From contig NZ_LYST01000043.1 in assembly GCF_001693755.1 (NCBI RefSeq), positions 124,001 through 188,000 of the forward strand: a stretch of DNA of 64,000 bases, given 5' to 3'. Below are positions 16,738 to 26,631 of this stretch, piece by piece. The stretch is from Gilliamella sp. wkB171 (GTDB taxonomy: Bacteria; Pseudomonadota; Gammaproteobacteria; Enterobacterales; Orbaceae). The translations under genes were made by a program, and so were the position numbers. The notes under the pieces were generated by a model, which saw nothing but the letters and a program-made list of their open reading frames with translations, was not told where the DNA came from and ran no database searches. Numbering within the stretch: the first letter of the stretch is position 1; every line of letters starts with the position of its first letter.

Positions 16738-18972
16738 ATGAATTTAAGACAAAACATAAAAATAGCGTTAGGTTTAGGATTGTTCACACCATTAGCTGCA
16801 ATGGCTTTAGATATAAATGGTAAACAAGTTTTTACCGAAGAAGTCAATATTAATAAAATAGATGATTCTACGGAAAATAACTCTTTACTTAAATCAGGTA
16901 TTATAATTAATAAAAATAGTGAAGCTACTTTTAATGAAAATGTGAATATTAATTTATCTGAAACAGTTAATCCTTCCGTAGGAGAAGCTGATCATATCAG
17001 TTTAACAGGATTAAATATTATTGATTCAAATAATAATACAAATTCTCGTACAATCTTTGAAAAAGATCTAGTTATCAATGTAAAAGGTTATCATCCCAGC
17101 GCTATCTCAATCAGCCCAGATCATTTTTCACAAAATAAAGCGGATCATGGCGATATTTATGTAGAGGTCAAAGGAAAAACTATTTTAAATAGCTTTGATG
17201 ATGCCGGAGATGACGACTATTATTCAGGATATTCTATTGACATGGAAACTGGAACATTAGTACTAAGTGGGGAATCCTGGATTAATAATGGTATTCATGT
17301 TACTGGGCATAATGAAGATTTAACAGGACTTAAAACAAATCTAATAATAAAAAATAAATCAAATATTTATGGAACAATCGAAGCTTATGATAGTGGTAAT
17401 ATTAATCTTGATTTGGCAGAAGGCTCAAAAATACAGGCCGATTTAATTGCTGAGGATAACGGAATAATTAACTTAAAATTGGCTTCAGATTCAATATTTA
17501 TCGGTATAGCAGACAGCAGAGATCAATTTTTTGACTCAGATATAGATGATAAAGCTCACCCCGGATTTATCAATATTGATCTAAGTAAAGGCGCCCTTTG
17601 GAATATACTTGATAGAGAGGTAGATGAAGACGAAGACCAAGATTTTAATTCCTATATCACGCAATTATCAGGTGCTGGTTCGGTTACATTTGATCACAAT
17701 ACTCAAACTCGATCGCCATCTTTCAAAAATTTAACTGTTGAAAACCTAAAAGGTGCATTAACTTTCACAATGAGTACCGATATCGTTGCTGAAAAAAGTG
17801 ATAAACTCATTATCACAAAGTCGGCTGAAGGTCATCATACCCTTAATTTAATTAATAATGGCTCTTCAAAAACCACAGGACAAGAAAAATTAACATTGGT
17901 AGACATTAATGAAAATGCGACCAGCACCGCTGAATTTAAAACCGATCATCAAGTTGAGTTAGGTGGATATAAATACCATTTAACTAAAGATGGAAATAAT
18001 TGGGTATTAGTGAGTAATGGCACTGTTACTAATACAGATAAAAATGATAATAACACAAGCTCAAAACCACAAATTACAACAACAGCAAATGCCAGTGCTG
18101 GATTCTTAAATGCCAACTATTTAATGAGTTATGTTGAAACACAAACATTATTAAAACGTTTAGGTGATATGCGGAATAGTGGTACGTTTGGCGATGTTTG
18201 GTTAAGGGGCTTTTCTGGAAAATTAGATTCATTTTCGAGCGGTAAATTAAGTAAGTTTGACATGAATTATCATGGATTCCAGTTCGGTGCCGATAAACAG
18301 TTATCAGAAAACACACCGTTTGTTATTGGTGCCTTTGTTGGCCAAACTTATGGTGATCCTGACTACCGTAAAGGCGATGGTTCTTTAAGATCATTTAATA
18401 CAGGGCTTTATACAACGTATTTAGATGAAAGTGGTTTCTACCTAGATGGTGTAGCAAAATATGCACGTCAAAAAAATCATTTCAAAGTCAGGGATACTGC
18501 TGATAATCGCGTTCAGGGTACCGGTCATACCAATGGACTTGGCGTATCATTAGAGCTAGGTAAAAAATATCAAATTAACGATTTTTATATTGAACCACAA
18601 ACGCAAATAGCTTATAGCCACCAAAATGGTACATCAATTAATGCAACCAACGGGCTTAACGTCAAATTAGGTAACTATAACTCATTAATTGGTCGTGCTT
18701 CTGCATTGTTTGGTTATCAAGTCAATACCGAAAATAGCAACATTAATCTTTATGCTAAAACAGGCATTGTTCGGGAATTTGATGGCGACACTTATTACAA
18801 ACTAAATGGAAATAAAGAGAGCCATTCATTTGAAGGAAACTGGTGGAATAACAGCATAGGTGTAAGTGCTCAAGTTAATAAAGCACATACTATCTACCTT
18901 GATGTTGAAAGCTCTACGGGTAATCGATTTAATTTACTACAAGTGAATGGTGGTTACCGTTATTCTTTCTAA
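16738..18972 (+). CDS. Autotransporter (type V secretion), copy 2
   Basis: 744-residue paralogue of the preceding gene. Signal peptide MNLRQNIKIALGLGLFTPLAAMA with probable cleavage after Ala23. The passenger part (about 24-255) differs strongly from copy 1, although both begin LD(V/I)NG(N/K)QV and have the same beta-solenoid-like character. From about residue 257 (DSRDQFFDSDIDD) to the C-terminal GGYRYSF the protein is almost identical to copy 1, including the barrel. The ATG at 16738 has AAGGAATAG upstream; an earlier in-frame ATG at 16717 lacks a ribosome site. The pattern suggests duplication followed by passenger divergence, or gene conversion of the export half. Confidence 0.85.
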   Translation: MNLRQNIKIALGLGLFTPLAAMALDINGKQVFTEEVNINKIDDSTENNSLLKSGIIINKNSEATFNENVNINLSETVNPSVGEADHISLTGLNIIDSNNNTNSRTIFEKDLVINVKGYHPSAISISPDHFSQNKADHGDIYVEVKGKTILNSFDDAGDDDYYSGYSIDMETGTLVLSGESWINNGIHVTGHNEDLTGLKTNLIIKNKSNIYGTIEAYDSGNINLDLAEGSKIQADLIAEDNGIINLKLASDSIFIGIADSRDQFFDSDIDDKAHPGFINIDLSKGALWNILDREVDEDEDQDFNSYITQLSGAGSVTFDHNTQTRSPSFKNLTVENLKGALTFTMSTDIVAEKSDKLIITKSAEGHHTLNLINNGSSKTTGQEKLTLVDINENATSTAEFKTDHQVELGGYKYHLTKDGNNWVLVSNGTVTNTDKNDNNTSSKPQITTTANASAGFLNANYLMSYVETQTLLKRLGDMRNSGTFGDVWLRGFSGKLDSFSSGKLSKFDMNYHGFQFGADKQLSENTPFVIGAFVGQTYGDPDYRKGDGSLRSFNTGLYTTYLDESGFYLDGVAKYARQKNHFKVRDTADNRVQGTGHTNGLGVSLELGKKYQINDFYIEPQTQIAYSHQNGTSINATNGLNVKLGNYNSLIGRASALFGYQVNTENSNINLYAKTGIVREFDGDTYYKLNGNKESHSFEGNWWNNSIGVSAQVNKAHTIYLDVESSTGNRFNLLQVNGGYRYSF

Positions 18973-19047
18973 TCTAACCAGACCATAAAGCCGCATTATA
19001 ATATAAAAACTAAAAATCACATTCTAAATCATATGAATGTGATTTTT
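17508..19047 (+). repeat. Large direct repeat, copy 2 (autotransporter 3' half)
   Basis: Counterpart of 14908-16469, covering the end of the passenger, the linker, the barrel, the stop codon and the terminator. The linker is about 20 bases shorter here overall. Direct orientation and near identity make deletion or conversion by homologous recombination likely. Confidence 0.88.
19012..19047 (+). terminator. Terminator of autotransporter copy 2
   Basis: AAAAATCACATTC (19012-19024) pairs with GAATGTGATTTTT (19035-19047), loop of 10 bases; duplicate of the hairpin at 16434. Confidence 0.83.
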
Positions 19048-19196
19048 ATCTCAATAAATCAGCAATTTTCTTACCGTATCATCTATTGATCAAATAGAGA
19101 ACATAGTCTGCTATTTTACAATGTTTTTATTTAGAATGAATTCATATAGATAAATGGTGAAATATTTATTCCCGCTAAGTGAAAATAATTTGACAT

Positions 19197-19241
19197 TTAT
19201 TATTTAAATGATAATAATTCTCATTAACATTTAAATAATAA
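19197..19241 (+). promoter_or_regulatory. Fur-like box inside a 14-bp inverted repeat upstream of sitA
   Basis: AATGATAATAATTCTCATTA at 19207-19226 resembles the Fur consensus GATAATGATAATCATTATC. It is framed by a perfect 14-bp inverted repeat, TTATTATTTAAATG (19197-19210) and CATTTAAATAATAA (19228-19241). Metal-responsive repression of sitABCD by Fur, and perhaps MntR, is the natural reading; the binding protein is inferred from the motif and the operon. Confidence 0.6.
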
Positions 19242-19352
19242 TACTTATGTAAAAAAAAGATAACTATTTCTAACAATTATATCAGATATAACAACTCACG
19301 ACTTTGTTACTATTTAATTGATTTATAGTATGTTATACAACAGGAGCTGATA

Positions 19353-20273
19353 ATGAAACTTAATTTGTTCAATAACAATAAAACAGTATTTAGGACGATA
19401 CTGTCATCGTTAATTATAATTGCTGGACTATTTTGTTCAGCCCAAGCAGCCGAAAAAAAATTTAAAGTCGTGACAACTTTTACCGTGATCCAAGATATGG
19501 CCAAAAACGTCGCCGGTGATGCCGCTGATGTTGAATCGATTACTAAAGTGGGGGCCGAAATCCACGAATACGATCCGACACCACAAGATATTACTAAAGC
19601 CCTTTCTGCTGATTTAGTATTATGGAATGGCCTTAACTTAGAATTATGGTTTAAACGTTTTTTTGAAGATATTAAAGATGTGCCTTCTGTTGTAGTTACT
19701 GAAGGGATTGAACCGATGCCAATTCAAGAGGGTAGTTATAAAGGTAACCCAAATCCTCATGCTTGGATGTCTCCGACACTTGCTTTAACTTATATAGAAA
19801 ATATTCGCGCAGCTTTTGTTAAATATGATCCTAAACATGCTGATACTTATAACAAAAATGCAGCTGACTATATTGCCAAGATAAAAGCGCTTGATGCCCC
19901 ACTACGTGAACGTTTAACTAAAATTCCTGATGCTCAACGTTGGTTAGTAACCAGTGAAGGGGCTTTTAGCTATCTAGCTCGAGATTATAATTTAAAAGAA
20001 GCTTACTTATGGCCCATTAATGCAGAACAACAAGGAACACCAAAACAAGTTAAAAATCTTATCGACTTAGTCAAAGCAAAAAACATTCCTGTATTATTTA
20101 GCGAAAGTACCATTTCAGATAAACCAGCAAAACAAGTAAGCAAGGAAACCGGTGCCAAATATGGAGGCGTTTTATACGTCGATTCTTTATCAACAAAAGA
20201 TGGGCCTGTACCTACATATATTGATTTATTAAAAGTTACTGTTGAAACAATAGCTAAAGGATTTGAAAAATAA
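19353..20273 (+). CDS. sitA: Mn/Fe ABC transporter, periplasmic binding protein
   Basis: 306-residue cluster A-I metal-binding protein. The signal peptide ends near residue 32 (SAQA then AEKKF). The four expected ligands are visible: His71 ([11 protein letters not shown]), His136 (NPHAWMSP), Glu202 ([10 protein letters not shown]) and Asp277 (YVDSLS). This His-His-Glu-Asp set is typical of Mn/Fe proteins of the SitA/YfeA type; the long His-rich loop of ZnuA is absent. GGAGCTGATA precedes the start. The stop codon overlaps the sitB ATG by one base. The protein delivers Mn(II) or Fe(II) to the SitCD channel. Confidence 0.92.
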   Translation: MKLNLFNNNKTVFRTILSSLIIIAGLFCSAQAAEKKFKVVTTFTVIQDMAKNVAGDAADVESITKVGAEIHEYDPTPQDITKALSADLVLWNGLNLELWFKRFFEDIKDVPSVVVTEGIEPMPIQEGSYKGNPNPHAWMSPTLALTYIENIRAAFVKYDPKHADTYNKNAADYIAKIKALDAPLRERLTKIPDAQRWLVTSEGAFSYLARDYNLKEAYLWPINAEQQGTPKQVKNLIDLVKAKNIPVLFSESTISDKPAKQVSKETGAKYGGVLYVDSLSTKDGPVPTYIDLLKVTVETIAKGFEK

Positions 20274-21169
20274 TGACTCAAATTTGCCTAAATGTTGATG
20301 ATATTACCGTGACTTATAATAACGGTCACACCGCAATTCATGATGCAAGTTTTAAACTCAATGGCGGCACCATATGTGCCCTTGTTGGCGTAAATGGAAG
20401 CGGTAAATCGACGCTGTTCAAAAGTATTATGGGAATGATCAAACCAACTCAAGGGCGCGTAACACTTAATAATATTCCAGTAAGGCAGGCATTAAAGCAA
20501 AATATCATTGCTTACGTTCCACAGACTGAAGAAGTTGATTGGGACTTCCCCGTTTTAGTTTCTGATGTTGTGATGATGGGGCGATACGGGCATATGTCTT
20601 TTTTTCGTATTCCGAGTCAGGAAGATAAAAAACAAGTTGATATCGCACTTGAACGCGTCAATATGCTTGATTTTAAACATCGACAGATTGGTGAACTTTC
20701 AGGTGGGCAAAAAAAACGTGTTTTTTTAGCTCGAGCATTGGCTCAGCAAGGAAAAGTATTGTTATTAGATGAACCCTTTACCGGTGTTGATGTTAAAACA
20801 GAAAATGCAATCATTGATTTGCTCAAAGCACTACGTAAAGAAGGGCATTTAATTTTAGTTTCAACCCATAATTTAGGCAGTGTGCCTGAATTTTGTGATC
20901 AAGTGGTGTTGATTAATCAAACTGTTCTGGCATTTGGTCCAACTAAAACCACATTTACCCCTCAAAATTTAATGACAACCTTTGGTGGTGCATTACGTTA
21001 TTTAAGTCTATCTGGTGCTCAATTACATGAGGACGAAGATCCGCGTAAAGTGTCGATACTAACTGATGACGAACGCGCAGCGATTTTTTATGGTGAAGGT
21101 AAAGATGATTCACCTCATAAAAATTTACTTGTTGAACAGCAAGGTAATGAACCAAAAGGACAACAATAA
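20273..21169 (+). CDS. sitB: Mn/Fe ABC transporter, ATP-binding protein
   Basis: 298-residue ABC ATPase with Walker [10 protein letters not shown] (39-47), Q-loop near VPQTEE, signature LSGGQ (142-146), Walker B VLLLDEPF (162-169) and the switch His in STHNLG. A charged ~50-residue extension follows the nucleotide-binding domain. It energises metal import through SitC and SitD. The ATG overlaps the sitA stop, and sitC starts immediately after its own stop. Confidence 0.92.
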   Translation: MTQICLNVDDITVTYNNGHTAIHDASFKLNGGTICALVGVNGSGKSTLFKSIMGMIKPTQGRVTLNNIPVRQALKQNIIAYVPQTEEVDWDFPVLVSDVVMMGRYGHMSFFRIPSQEDKKQVDIALERVNMLDFKHRQIGELSGGQKKRVFLARALAQQGKVLLLDEPFTGVDVKTENAIIDLLKALRKEGHLILVSTHNLGSVPEFCDQVVLINQTVLAFGPTKTTFTPQNLMTTFGGALRYLSLSGAQLHEDEDPRKVSILTDDERAAIFYGEGKDDSPHKNLLVEQQGNEPKGQQ

Positions 21170-22036
21170 ATGGAATTCCTACTTGAACCTTTTAATTATA
21201 GCTTTATGTTTAAAGCCATTTGGGTCAGTAGCATTGTAGGGGCCGCCTGTGCGTTTTTATCGGCTTTTTTAATGCTAAAAGGCTGGTCATTAATGGGGGA
21301 TGCACTTTCCCACTCAGTAGTACCAGGTGTTGCCGGTGCCTATGCACTTGGGCTACCCTATTCTGTCGGCGCCTTTTTTACAGGATTACTTGCCGCATTG
21401 GCCATTATTATGGTGCGCACCATTACTCGATTAAAAGAAGATGCAATTATTGGTTTTATCTTTTCTACTTTTTTTGCTGTCGGTCTACTAATTATTTCAC
21501 TCAATCCAACTTCCGTTAATGTGCAAACTATCATTTTTGGTAATATTCTTGGCATTGACGATAGTGATATGTGGCAAGTACAAATTATCATCTTAGTGTC
21601 ATTTATACTTTTACTATTTTTTTGGAAAGATTTATTAGTCGTTTTCTTTGATGAAACCCATGCTAGATCAATTGGCTTAAACCCCTTACCACTTAAAATT
21701 CTTTTTTTCACCATTTTAAGTGCTTGCACAGTGGCCGCTTTGCAAACGGTGGGGGCAATTTTAGTTATCGCAATGGTCGTCACCCCTGGCGCAACGGCTT
21801 ACCTATTAACGAATCGCTTTTCACGTCTATTGATTATTTCGGTCGTGATTGGTGCATCAACCAGTGCAATAGGTGCTTGGGTTAGCTATTTCCTCAATGG
21901 TGAAACCGGTGGTGTAATTGTTACACTACAAACCTTAGTCTTTATTACTGCGTTTTTATTTGCACCTAAACAAGGCTTAATTTCTAACAAGCGAAGAATA
22001 AAACAATCAAAGTTAAATAAAGGGGCAAATGTATGA
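21170..22036 (+). CDS. sitC: Mn/Fe ABC transporter, permease
   Basis: 288-residue polytopic membrane protein of the ABC-3 family (ZnuB/SitC type) with about eight hydrophobic segments. Family signatures include LKGWSLMGDALSHSVVPGVA near the N-terminus and VGAILVIAMVVTPGATAYLLT in the last third. It directly abuts sitB, and its TGA overlaps the ATG of sitD. Confidence 0.9.
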   Translation: MEFLLEPFNYSFMFKAIWVSSIVGAACAFLSAFLMLKGWSLMGDALSHSVVPGVAGAYALGLPYSVGAFFTGLLAALAIIMVRTITRLKEDAIIGFIFSTFFAVGLLIISLNPTSVNVQTIIFGNILGIDDSDMWQVQIIILVSFILLLFFWKDLLVVFFDETHARSIGLNPLPLKILFFTILSACTVAALQTVGAILVIAMVVTPGATAYLLTNRFSRLLIISVVIGASTSAIGAWVSYFLNGETGGVIVTLQTLVFITAFLFAPKQGLISNKRRIKQSKLNKGANV

Positions 22037-22863
22037 CAGAATTATGGGATTTTATCTATTATCCATTAACCTTGCCCCTTATCCAGCGTGCTATTTTAGC
22101 CGCCATGGCAACAGGTATAGTTTGTGCACTACTTTCTTGCTTTTTGGTTTTAAAAGGTTGGTCATTGATGGGCGATGCCATCTCGCATGCGGTATTACCT
22201 GGAATTGTGTTAGCTTATTTAGCTGGCATTCCAATTATCATTGGAGCATTTGTTTCTGGCTTATGTTGCTCTGTGGCAACTGGCTACATTAAAGAACATA
22301 GCCGAATTAAAGAAGATACGGTAATGGGTATTGTCTTTTCAGGCATGTTTGCCTTTGGCTTAGTGCTCTTTTCAAAAGTCGACACATCACAACATCTAAA
22401 TCATATCTTATTTGGTAGTGTGCTTGGGACAAGTTACGATGAATTAAAACAAATCATCTTAATTGCTGCCACCGTTTCAATTTTAATCATTATAAAACGT
22501 CGAGATCTTATGCTATATTGCTTTGATGCAATACAGGCTCAAGTGATCGGGTTACCCGTTCGCTTATTACATTATGGTTTGCTCAGTGTGCTTGCTTTAA
22601 CCATAGTCGGTTCACTCAAAGCTGCTGGGGTGATTTTAGTGATTGCCATGTTAATTTCCCCTGGCATTACTGCATTTTTACTCACTAAACGTTTTGATCT
22701 GATGTTGATTATTGCTGTAATCGTTTCGGTATTTTCAACATTGACAGGCACATTGATTAGCTACTATTCAGATGCATCTACCAGTGCCTGCATAGTTATT
22801 TTACAAGCAATTATTTTTGTTATAGCACAGGTTTATCAATATGTCGTTAATAAAAGAACATAA
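22033..22863 (+). CDS. sitD: Mn/Fe ABC transporter, second permease
   Basis: 276-residue ABC-3 permease paralogous to SitC: LKGWSLMGDAISHAVLPGIV and AAGVILVIAMLISPGITAFLLT are at matching positions. It is expected to pair with SitC in a heterodimeric channel, as in sit and yfe systems. The ATGA overlap with sitC indicates coupling. It is the last gene of the operon, converging on dnaB. Confidence 0.9.
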   Translation: MTELWDFIYYPLTLPLIQRAILAAMATGIVCALLSCFLVLKGWSLMGDAISHAVLPGIVLAYLAGIPIIIGAFVSGLCCSVATGYIKEHSRIKEDTVMGIVFSGMFAFGLVLFSKVDTSQHLNHILFGSVLGTSYDELKQIILIAATVSILIIIKRRDLMLYCFDAIQAQVIGLPVRLLHYGLLSVLALTIVGSLKAAGVILVIAMLISPGITAFLLTKRFDLMLIIAVIVSVFSTLTGTLISYYSDASTSACIVILQAIIFVIAQVYQYVVNKRT

Positions 22864-22876
22864 AACTAACTGAACT

Positions 22877-22908
22877 TGCGCAAATGTTTAAAATCAACCA
22901 TTTGCGCA
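22877..22908. terminator. Shared hairpin between sitD and dnaB
   Basis: TGCGCAAATG (22877-22886) pairs with CATTTGCGCA (22899-22908), loop of 12 bases, in the 69-base gap between convergent genes. It could serve both strands, although T runs are poor. Confidence 0.5.
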
Positions 22909-22932
22909 TCTATATCAGCAATATAAAAGTCA

Positions 22933-24366
22933 TTACTCGTCATCCAAATATTTACTTGAATCGGCGTAATTATCAAAGCGTGAAAACTGGCCTTGGAACT
23001 TTAATCTGACTTTACCAATAGGACCATTACGTTGCTTACCTAAAATAATTTCGGCAATACCTTTATGCTCTGAAGCCTCATTATAAACTTCATCACGATA
23101 GATAAACATAATCACATCGGCATCTTGTTCAATGGAACCTGACTCACGTAAGTCCGAGTTAACTGGTCTTTTGTCTGCTCGCTGTTCCAAACTACGATTA
23201 AGCTGTGATAAAGCAACAACAGGAATCTGTAATTCTTTCGCTAATGCTTTTAAAGAACGTGAAATTTCAGCGATTTCTAAGGTTCGATTTTCTGACATAT
23301 TAGGAACACGCATAAGCTGTAAATAGTCGACCATAATCATACTCAAACCTTTATGTTCACGATAAATACGTCTTGCTCTTGAACGTAATTCCATAGGGGT
23401 TAGTCCCGATGAATCATCAATATAGATATTTTTTTTCTCTAAAAGCAATCCCATCGTACTCGATATTCTGGCCCAATCATCATCTTTCAGTTGACCTGTT
23501 CGAATACGTGTTTGATCAACCCGGGAAAGTGATGCCAACATACGCATCATAATCTGTTCTGAAGGCATTTCTAAACTGAAAATCAGCACAGGTTTTTCTT
23601 GCATCATTGCTGCATTTTCACACAAATTCATAGCAAAAGTCGTTTTACCCATCGATGGTCTTGCTGCAATAATAATAAGATCTGAACGTTGTAAACCAGC
23701 TGTTTTCTTATCTAAATCAATAAATCCGGTTGAAACACCTGTCACTCCGTCGTGTGGACGCTGAAAGAGCTCTTCAATTTTGGCAACCGTTGCCTCGAGC
23801 ACATCGGTAATACTCTTTGGTCCTTCACCCTGTTTTGTTCGGCTTTCTGCTATTTGGAATATTTTACTTTCGGCTAGATCTAAAATTTCGCTACTATCTC
23901 GCCCTTCAGTTGCATAACAGTTATCAGCAATATCATTTGATGCGCTAATCAGTTCACGTAAAATCGCTTGCTGACGAATAATATCACTATAAGCAACGAC
24001 ATTAATTGCACTTGGGGTATTTTTAGAAAGCTCAGCCAAATAGGCAAATCCGCCAACATCAGCAAGAATATCCTTACTTTCTAAACTTTCCGATAGTGTA
24101 ATTAAATCAATCGGCGTACCTTTACCGACCAAGGTATGCATTTCTGAAAAAATTAATTGATGATGACGAGAATAAAAATCGCGCTCAGTAATCATTTCAG
24201 CCACAACATCCCATCGTTGATTATCAAGCATTAAACTGCCAAGCACGGCTTGTTCTGCTTCAATAGAGTGTGGTGGCAATTTGATATTATGCAGTTTTGA
24301 TTTTTTTGTTTCTTTATTTTTATCATCTTTACTGGAGTTGATATCATCAGTATTCATTGCATTCAT
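22933..24366 (-). CDS. dnaB: Replicative DNA helicase DnaB
   Basis: 477 residues, close to the 471 of E. coli. An N-terminal helical domain (about 28-130) with PHSIEAEQAVLGSLMLD, a linker, then a RecA-like motor with Walker A ARPSMGKTT (235-243), the MVDYLQLM Walker B strand, SQLNRSLEQRADKRP and the arginine-finger region. The hexamer unwinds DNA ahead of the replication fork. A Lys/Asp-rich N-terminal tail of ~25 residues precedes the conserved part. truA lies 39 bases upstream on the same strand. Confidence 0.95.
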   Translation of the reverse strand: MNAMNTDDINSSKDDKNKETKKSKLHNIKLPPHSIEAEQAVLGSLMLDNQRWDVVAEMITERDFYSRHHQLIFSEMHTLVGKGTPIDLITLSESLESKDILADVGGFAYLAELSKNTPSAINVVAYSDIIRQQAILRELISASNDIADNCYATEGRDSSEILDLAESKIFQIAESRTKQGEGPKSITDVLEATVAKIEELFQRPHDGVTGVSTGFIDLDKKTAGLQRSDLIIIAARPSMGKTTFAMNLCENAAMMQEKPVLIFSLEMPSEQIMMRMLASLSRVDQTRIRTGQLKDDDWARISSTMGLLLEKKNIYIDDSSGLTPMELRSRARRIYREHKGLSMIMVDYLQLMRVPNMSENRTLEIAEISRSLKALAKELQIPVVALSQLNRSLEQRADKRPVNSDLRESGSIEQDADVIMFIYRDEVYNEASEHKGIAEIILGKQRNGPIGKVRLKFQGQFSRFDNYADSSKYLDDE

Positions 24367-24404
24367 CTTTTTAGTTAAATTGGATTAGTTATAAGCAATT
24401 ATGC

Positions 24405-25196
24405 TTAATGTAAAAATAATGGACCTAAAAAAGAATTGGGGATCTGATATTCCGATGGATAGTCCACTTGAACCAAATACAACCCTTCCGGTTTTGCTGT
24501 TGCAGCAGCGAGTGTTCGATCTTTAGCTTTGAGCAAATCAAGAATCCATTGCGGCTGCTGATTGCCTGCACCGACCTCGATTAAACTGCCTACAATATTA
24601 CGTACCATATGATGCACAAAAGCATTCGCTTTGATATCCACAATAATATATTCAGCTTGCCTTGTCACTTCAATATGATGAATATTACGCCAAGGGGTTA
24701 ATGACTGACACTGAGCCGCTCTAAATGATGTAAAATCATTTTCACCTAATAAATATTGCGCAGCTTGATGCATTAATGTTTCATTCAATGGCAAATAATA
24801 ATGAGAAACACCCTTAGCTAAAATTGCCGGTCGATAACGATGATTATAAATCACATAACGATACCGCCTTGCCGTTGCACTAAATCGCGCATGAAAACTA
24901 TCATCGACTGAGTGTGACCACCGCACCGCAATATTAGTTGGTAAATGCGAATTCACCCCCATCGTCCAGGCACCGTGTGAACGTTGGGCTTGGGTTTCAA
25001 AATGAACCACCTGCCCAGTAGCATGCACACCGGCATCGGTTCTGCCTGCGCAAAAAACGGTAATAGGTTCATTAGCGACAATCGATAAGGCCGTTTCTAA
25101 CCTTTCTTGAACAGAGTCGTGCGACTGCTGCTTTTGCCAACCAAAATAGTCACTACCATCGTACTCAATACCCAGTGCAATTTTACAAATAGTCAT
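24405..25196 (-). CDS. truA: tRNA pseudouridine synthase A (38-40)
   Basis: 263 residues. Makes pseudouridine at positions 38-40 of the tRNA anticodon arm. The catalytic Asp54 lies in [14 protein letters not shown], and [20 protein letters not shown] and [11 protein letters not shown] are all present. The start overlaps the end of usg by 14 bases, and the usg-truA order is that of E. coli. Confidence 0.94.
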   Translation of the reverse strand: MTICKIALGIEYDGSDYFGWQKQQSHDSVQERLETALSIVANEPITVFCAGRTDAGVHATGQVVHFETQAQRSHGAWTMGVNSHLPTNIAVRWSHSVDDSFHARFSATARRYRYVIYNHRYRPAILAKGVSHYYLPLNETLMHQAAQYLLGENDFTSFRAAQCQSLTPWRNIHHIEVTRQAEYIIVDIKANAFVHHMVRNIVGSLIEVGAGNQQPQWILDLLKAKDRTLAAATAKPEGLYLVQVDYPSEYQIPNSFLGPLFLH

Positions 25197-26205
25197 TAAT
25201 GAGTATCTCGAGGGTCTCTATCAGCATCAATGCGCCTAAATAACGAATATTATCTGCAACTGACCAATATTGAATTTGCTCATAATTACCATAGCTGTGC
25301 CTTAGATTAGCTAATTTTATGGTTAATTTATCTTCAGATTCAGTATTGACCTCGGTAACAGGTGTAGGTAAATCATCATTTTGCACTTCGACGCCATAGT
25401 CATTAAAACGTGTCATGTCTAATTCAATGGGTAAACTACTTGACACATTGACTGATTGCGCAAGCCCATAAAAAACTGGAACAATGACCGATTCAATTGA
25501 TACCGGCAATTGATAATTATTCATTACTTTGCGAATTTGATTTACTTGTGATTTTTCGCTGAGTGTCAAATGCTCAGTTTGATGAGAAATCGGTAACAAA
25601 TTAAAGGCTAATTGATTATCAAATATGGCATTTTCAACTGGCATACCATTTAACAACCGAGCACTCTGCCCCGCTAATTCATCAACCCCTGATTTACCAT
25701 ATAAAGAGGATGGAATAAAATTAGTAACATGCAAATTGGTAAGTAATTCAATATCTGTCAAAGGTGCAATACAACGCAATAATTGGCAGACTGTCGCACT
25801 AGCAACAGCAATGATATTTTCATTACGATACTCAGTTAATACATTATTATTTACCTTAGGAACGACTAAAGGAATATGATCTTCATCAACAAAATAACCA
25901 CTTGCATCAATCACAATGCAGCCCGATTGTGCTGCTATCTGCGCATACGTTTCACTGGTTTTAACGCCCGCAACAAAAAAAGCAAAATGGCATTGTCCCC
26001 AATCCATTTGACTACTATCAACAACCGTTAAATTTTTACCTGAAAAACGTACAATTTCGCCTTCACTATTATCACTGCCAACTAAATAAAGATTTTCAAT
26101 TTCGAATCGATTAGCTTGTGCTAAGTTATCTTGTTGTAACAATTCAACTAATGCAGAACCAACTTGTCCTGTCGCACCAACAATCGCAATATTCCATGCA
26201 GACAT
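25183..26205 (-). CDS. usg: Usg-1, aspartate-semialdehyde dehydrogenase-like protein
   Basis: 340 residues with the N-terminal NAD(P) fold [14 protein letters not shown] and C-terminal [19 protein letters not shown], as in E. coli Usg. In true aspartate-semialdehyde dehydrogenases a catalytic Cys follows an Asn in a conserved NC motif; here the segment reads SATVCQLL, so the motif is not conserved and the enzyme may lack that activity. Linkage to truA supports the assignment. The biological role of Usg is not established. Confidence 0.88.
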   Translation of the reverse strand: MSAWNIAIVGATGQVGSALVELLQQDNLAQANRFEIENLYLVGSDNSEGEIVRFSGKNLTVVDSSQMDWGQCHFAFFVAGVKTSETYAQIAAQSGCIVIDASGYFVDEDHIPLVVPKVNNNVLTEYRNENIIAVASATVCQLLRCIAPLTDIELLTNLHVTNFIPSSLYGKSGVDELAGQSARLLNGMPVENAIFDNQLAFNLLPISHQTEHLTLSEKSQVNQIRKVMNNYQLPVSIESVIVPVFYGLAQSVNVSSSLPIELDMTRFNDYGVEVQNDDLPTPVTEVNTESEDKLTIKLANLRHSYGNYEQIQYWSVADNIRYLGALMLIETLEILINDYL

Positions 26206-26388
26206 ATCTTAAACCTAATTAAAAAAAGTATAGGCTATTATACCATTATCTTATCCAAGATAGCGCAAAAGATCATAACAAACATGATGTAGTATCTCTA
26301 ACCCATTTATGTTTACCAAAATAGTCTATATAAACTATAGGGTAATGTAGTTATCATTCGCCAACATTGATTAAAATTAATAGTTTTT

Positions 26389-26413
26389 AATTCTAAAATA
26401 GAATTTTAGAATT
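26389..26413. repeat. 25-base palindrome
   Basis: AATTCTAAAAT (26389-26399) and ATTTTAGAATT (26403-26413) are perfect inverted arms separated by three bases. On the plus strand a T-rich stretch follows (about 26418-26425). It could be an inefficient terminator or a protein binding site. Confidence 0.5.
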
Positions 26414-26508
26414 GATTATTTTTTTATTACTATTACCTTATTTTCAAATTATTCGGAAAAACTTCTATTAGTAAACGTCATATATCTTTTTAAAAAAGTT
26501 CGAACTTT

Positions 26509-26568
26509 TTATTTTTTCAAAATTGATAGAAAATTACTAATTGTTACCCTATTTTTTGCATAGAGCAT
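26509..26568 (-). pseudogene. Relic of a second copy of the adjacent membrane protein gene
   Basis: A minus-strand frame reads MLYAKNR and stops after 19 codons. Its start region resembles the start of the complete gene at 27594: both have AGGAA followed by GACC(A/G)AAT directly before the ATG, and then M-(L/C)-Y-A-K. After about seven codons the similarity is lost. This looks like the 5' end of a deleted tandem paralogue; the evidence is short and could be chance. Confidence 0.35.
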
Positions 26569-26631
26569 ATTGGTCCTTCTTCCTTATTGCTATTTCAACA
26601 CCCGAAAAACAACCGACTCATTTTTAAACCA

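Larger units (their letters stand above)
18973..19352. other. Spacer between autotransporter 2 and sitA
   Basis: 380 bases: terminator hairpin at 19012-19047, then AT-rich sequence with the Fur-like element at 19197-19241 and the sitA ribosome site (CAGGAG, about 19341-19346). Confidence 0.55.
26206..26631. other. Spacer with palindrome and gene relic
   Basis: 426 AT-rich bases upstream of usg. It holds the palindrome at 26389-26413 and the short frame at 26509-26568 that mimics the start of the neighbouring membrane protein gene. Otherwise nothing recognisable. Confidence 0.45.

Noticed and set aside
21358-21783. 141-codon minus-strand open frame
   Set aside because: It is antisense to sitC, whose hydrophobic segments and family motifs account for the sequence.
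22029-22292. Alternative frame overlapping the start of sitD
   Set aside because: The sitD frame at 22033 encodes the conserved permease; this frame has no family similarity and no ribosome site of its own.
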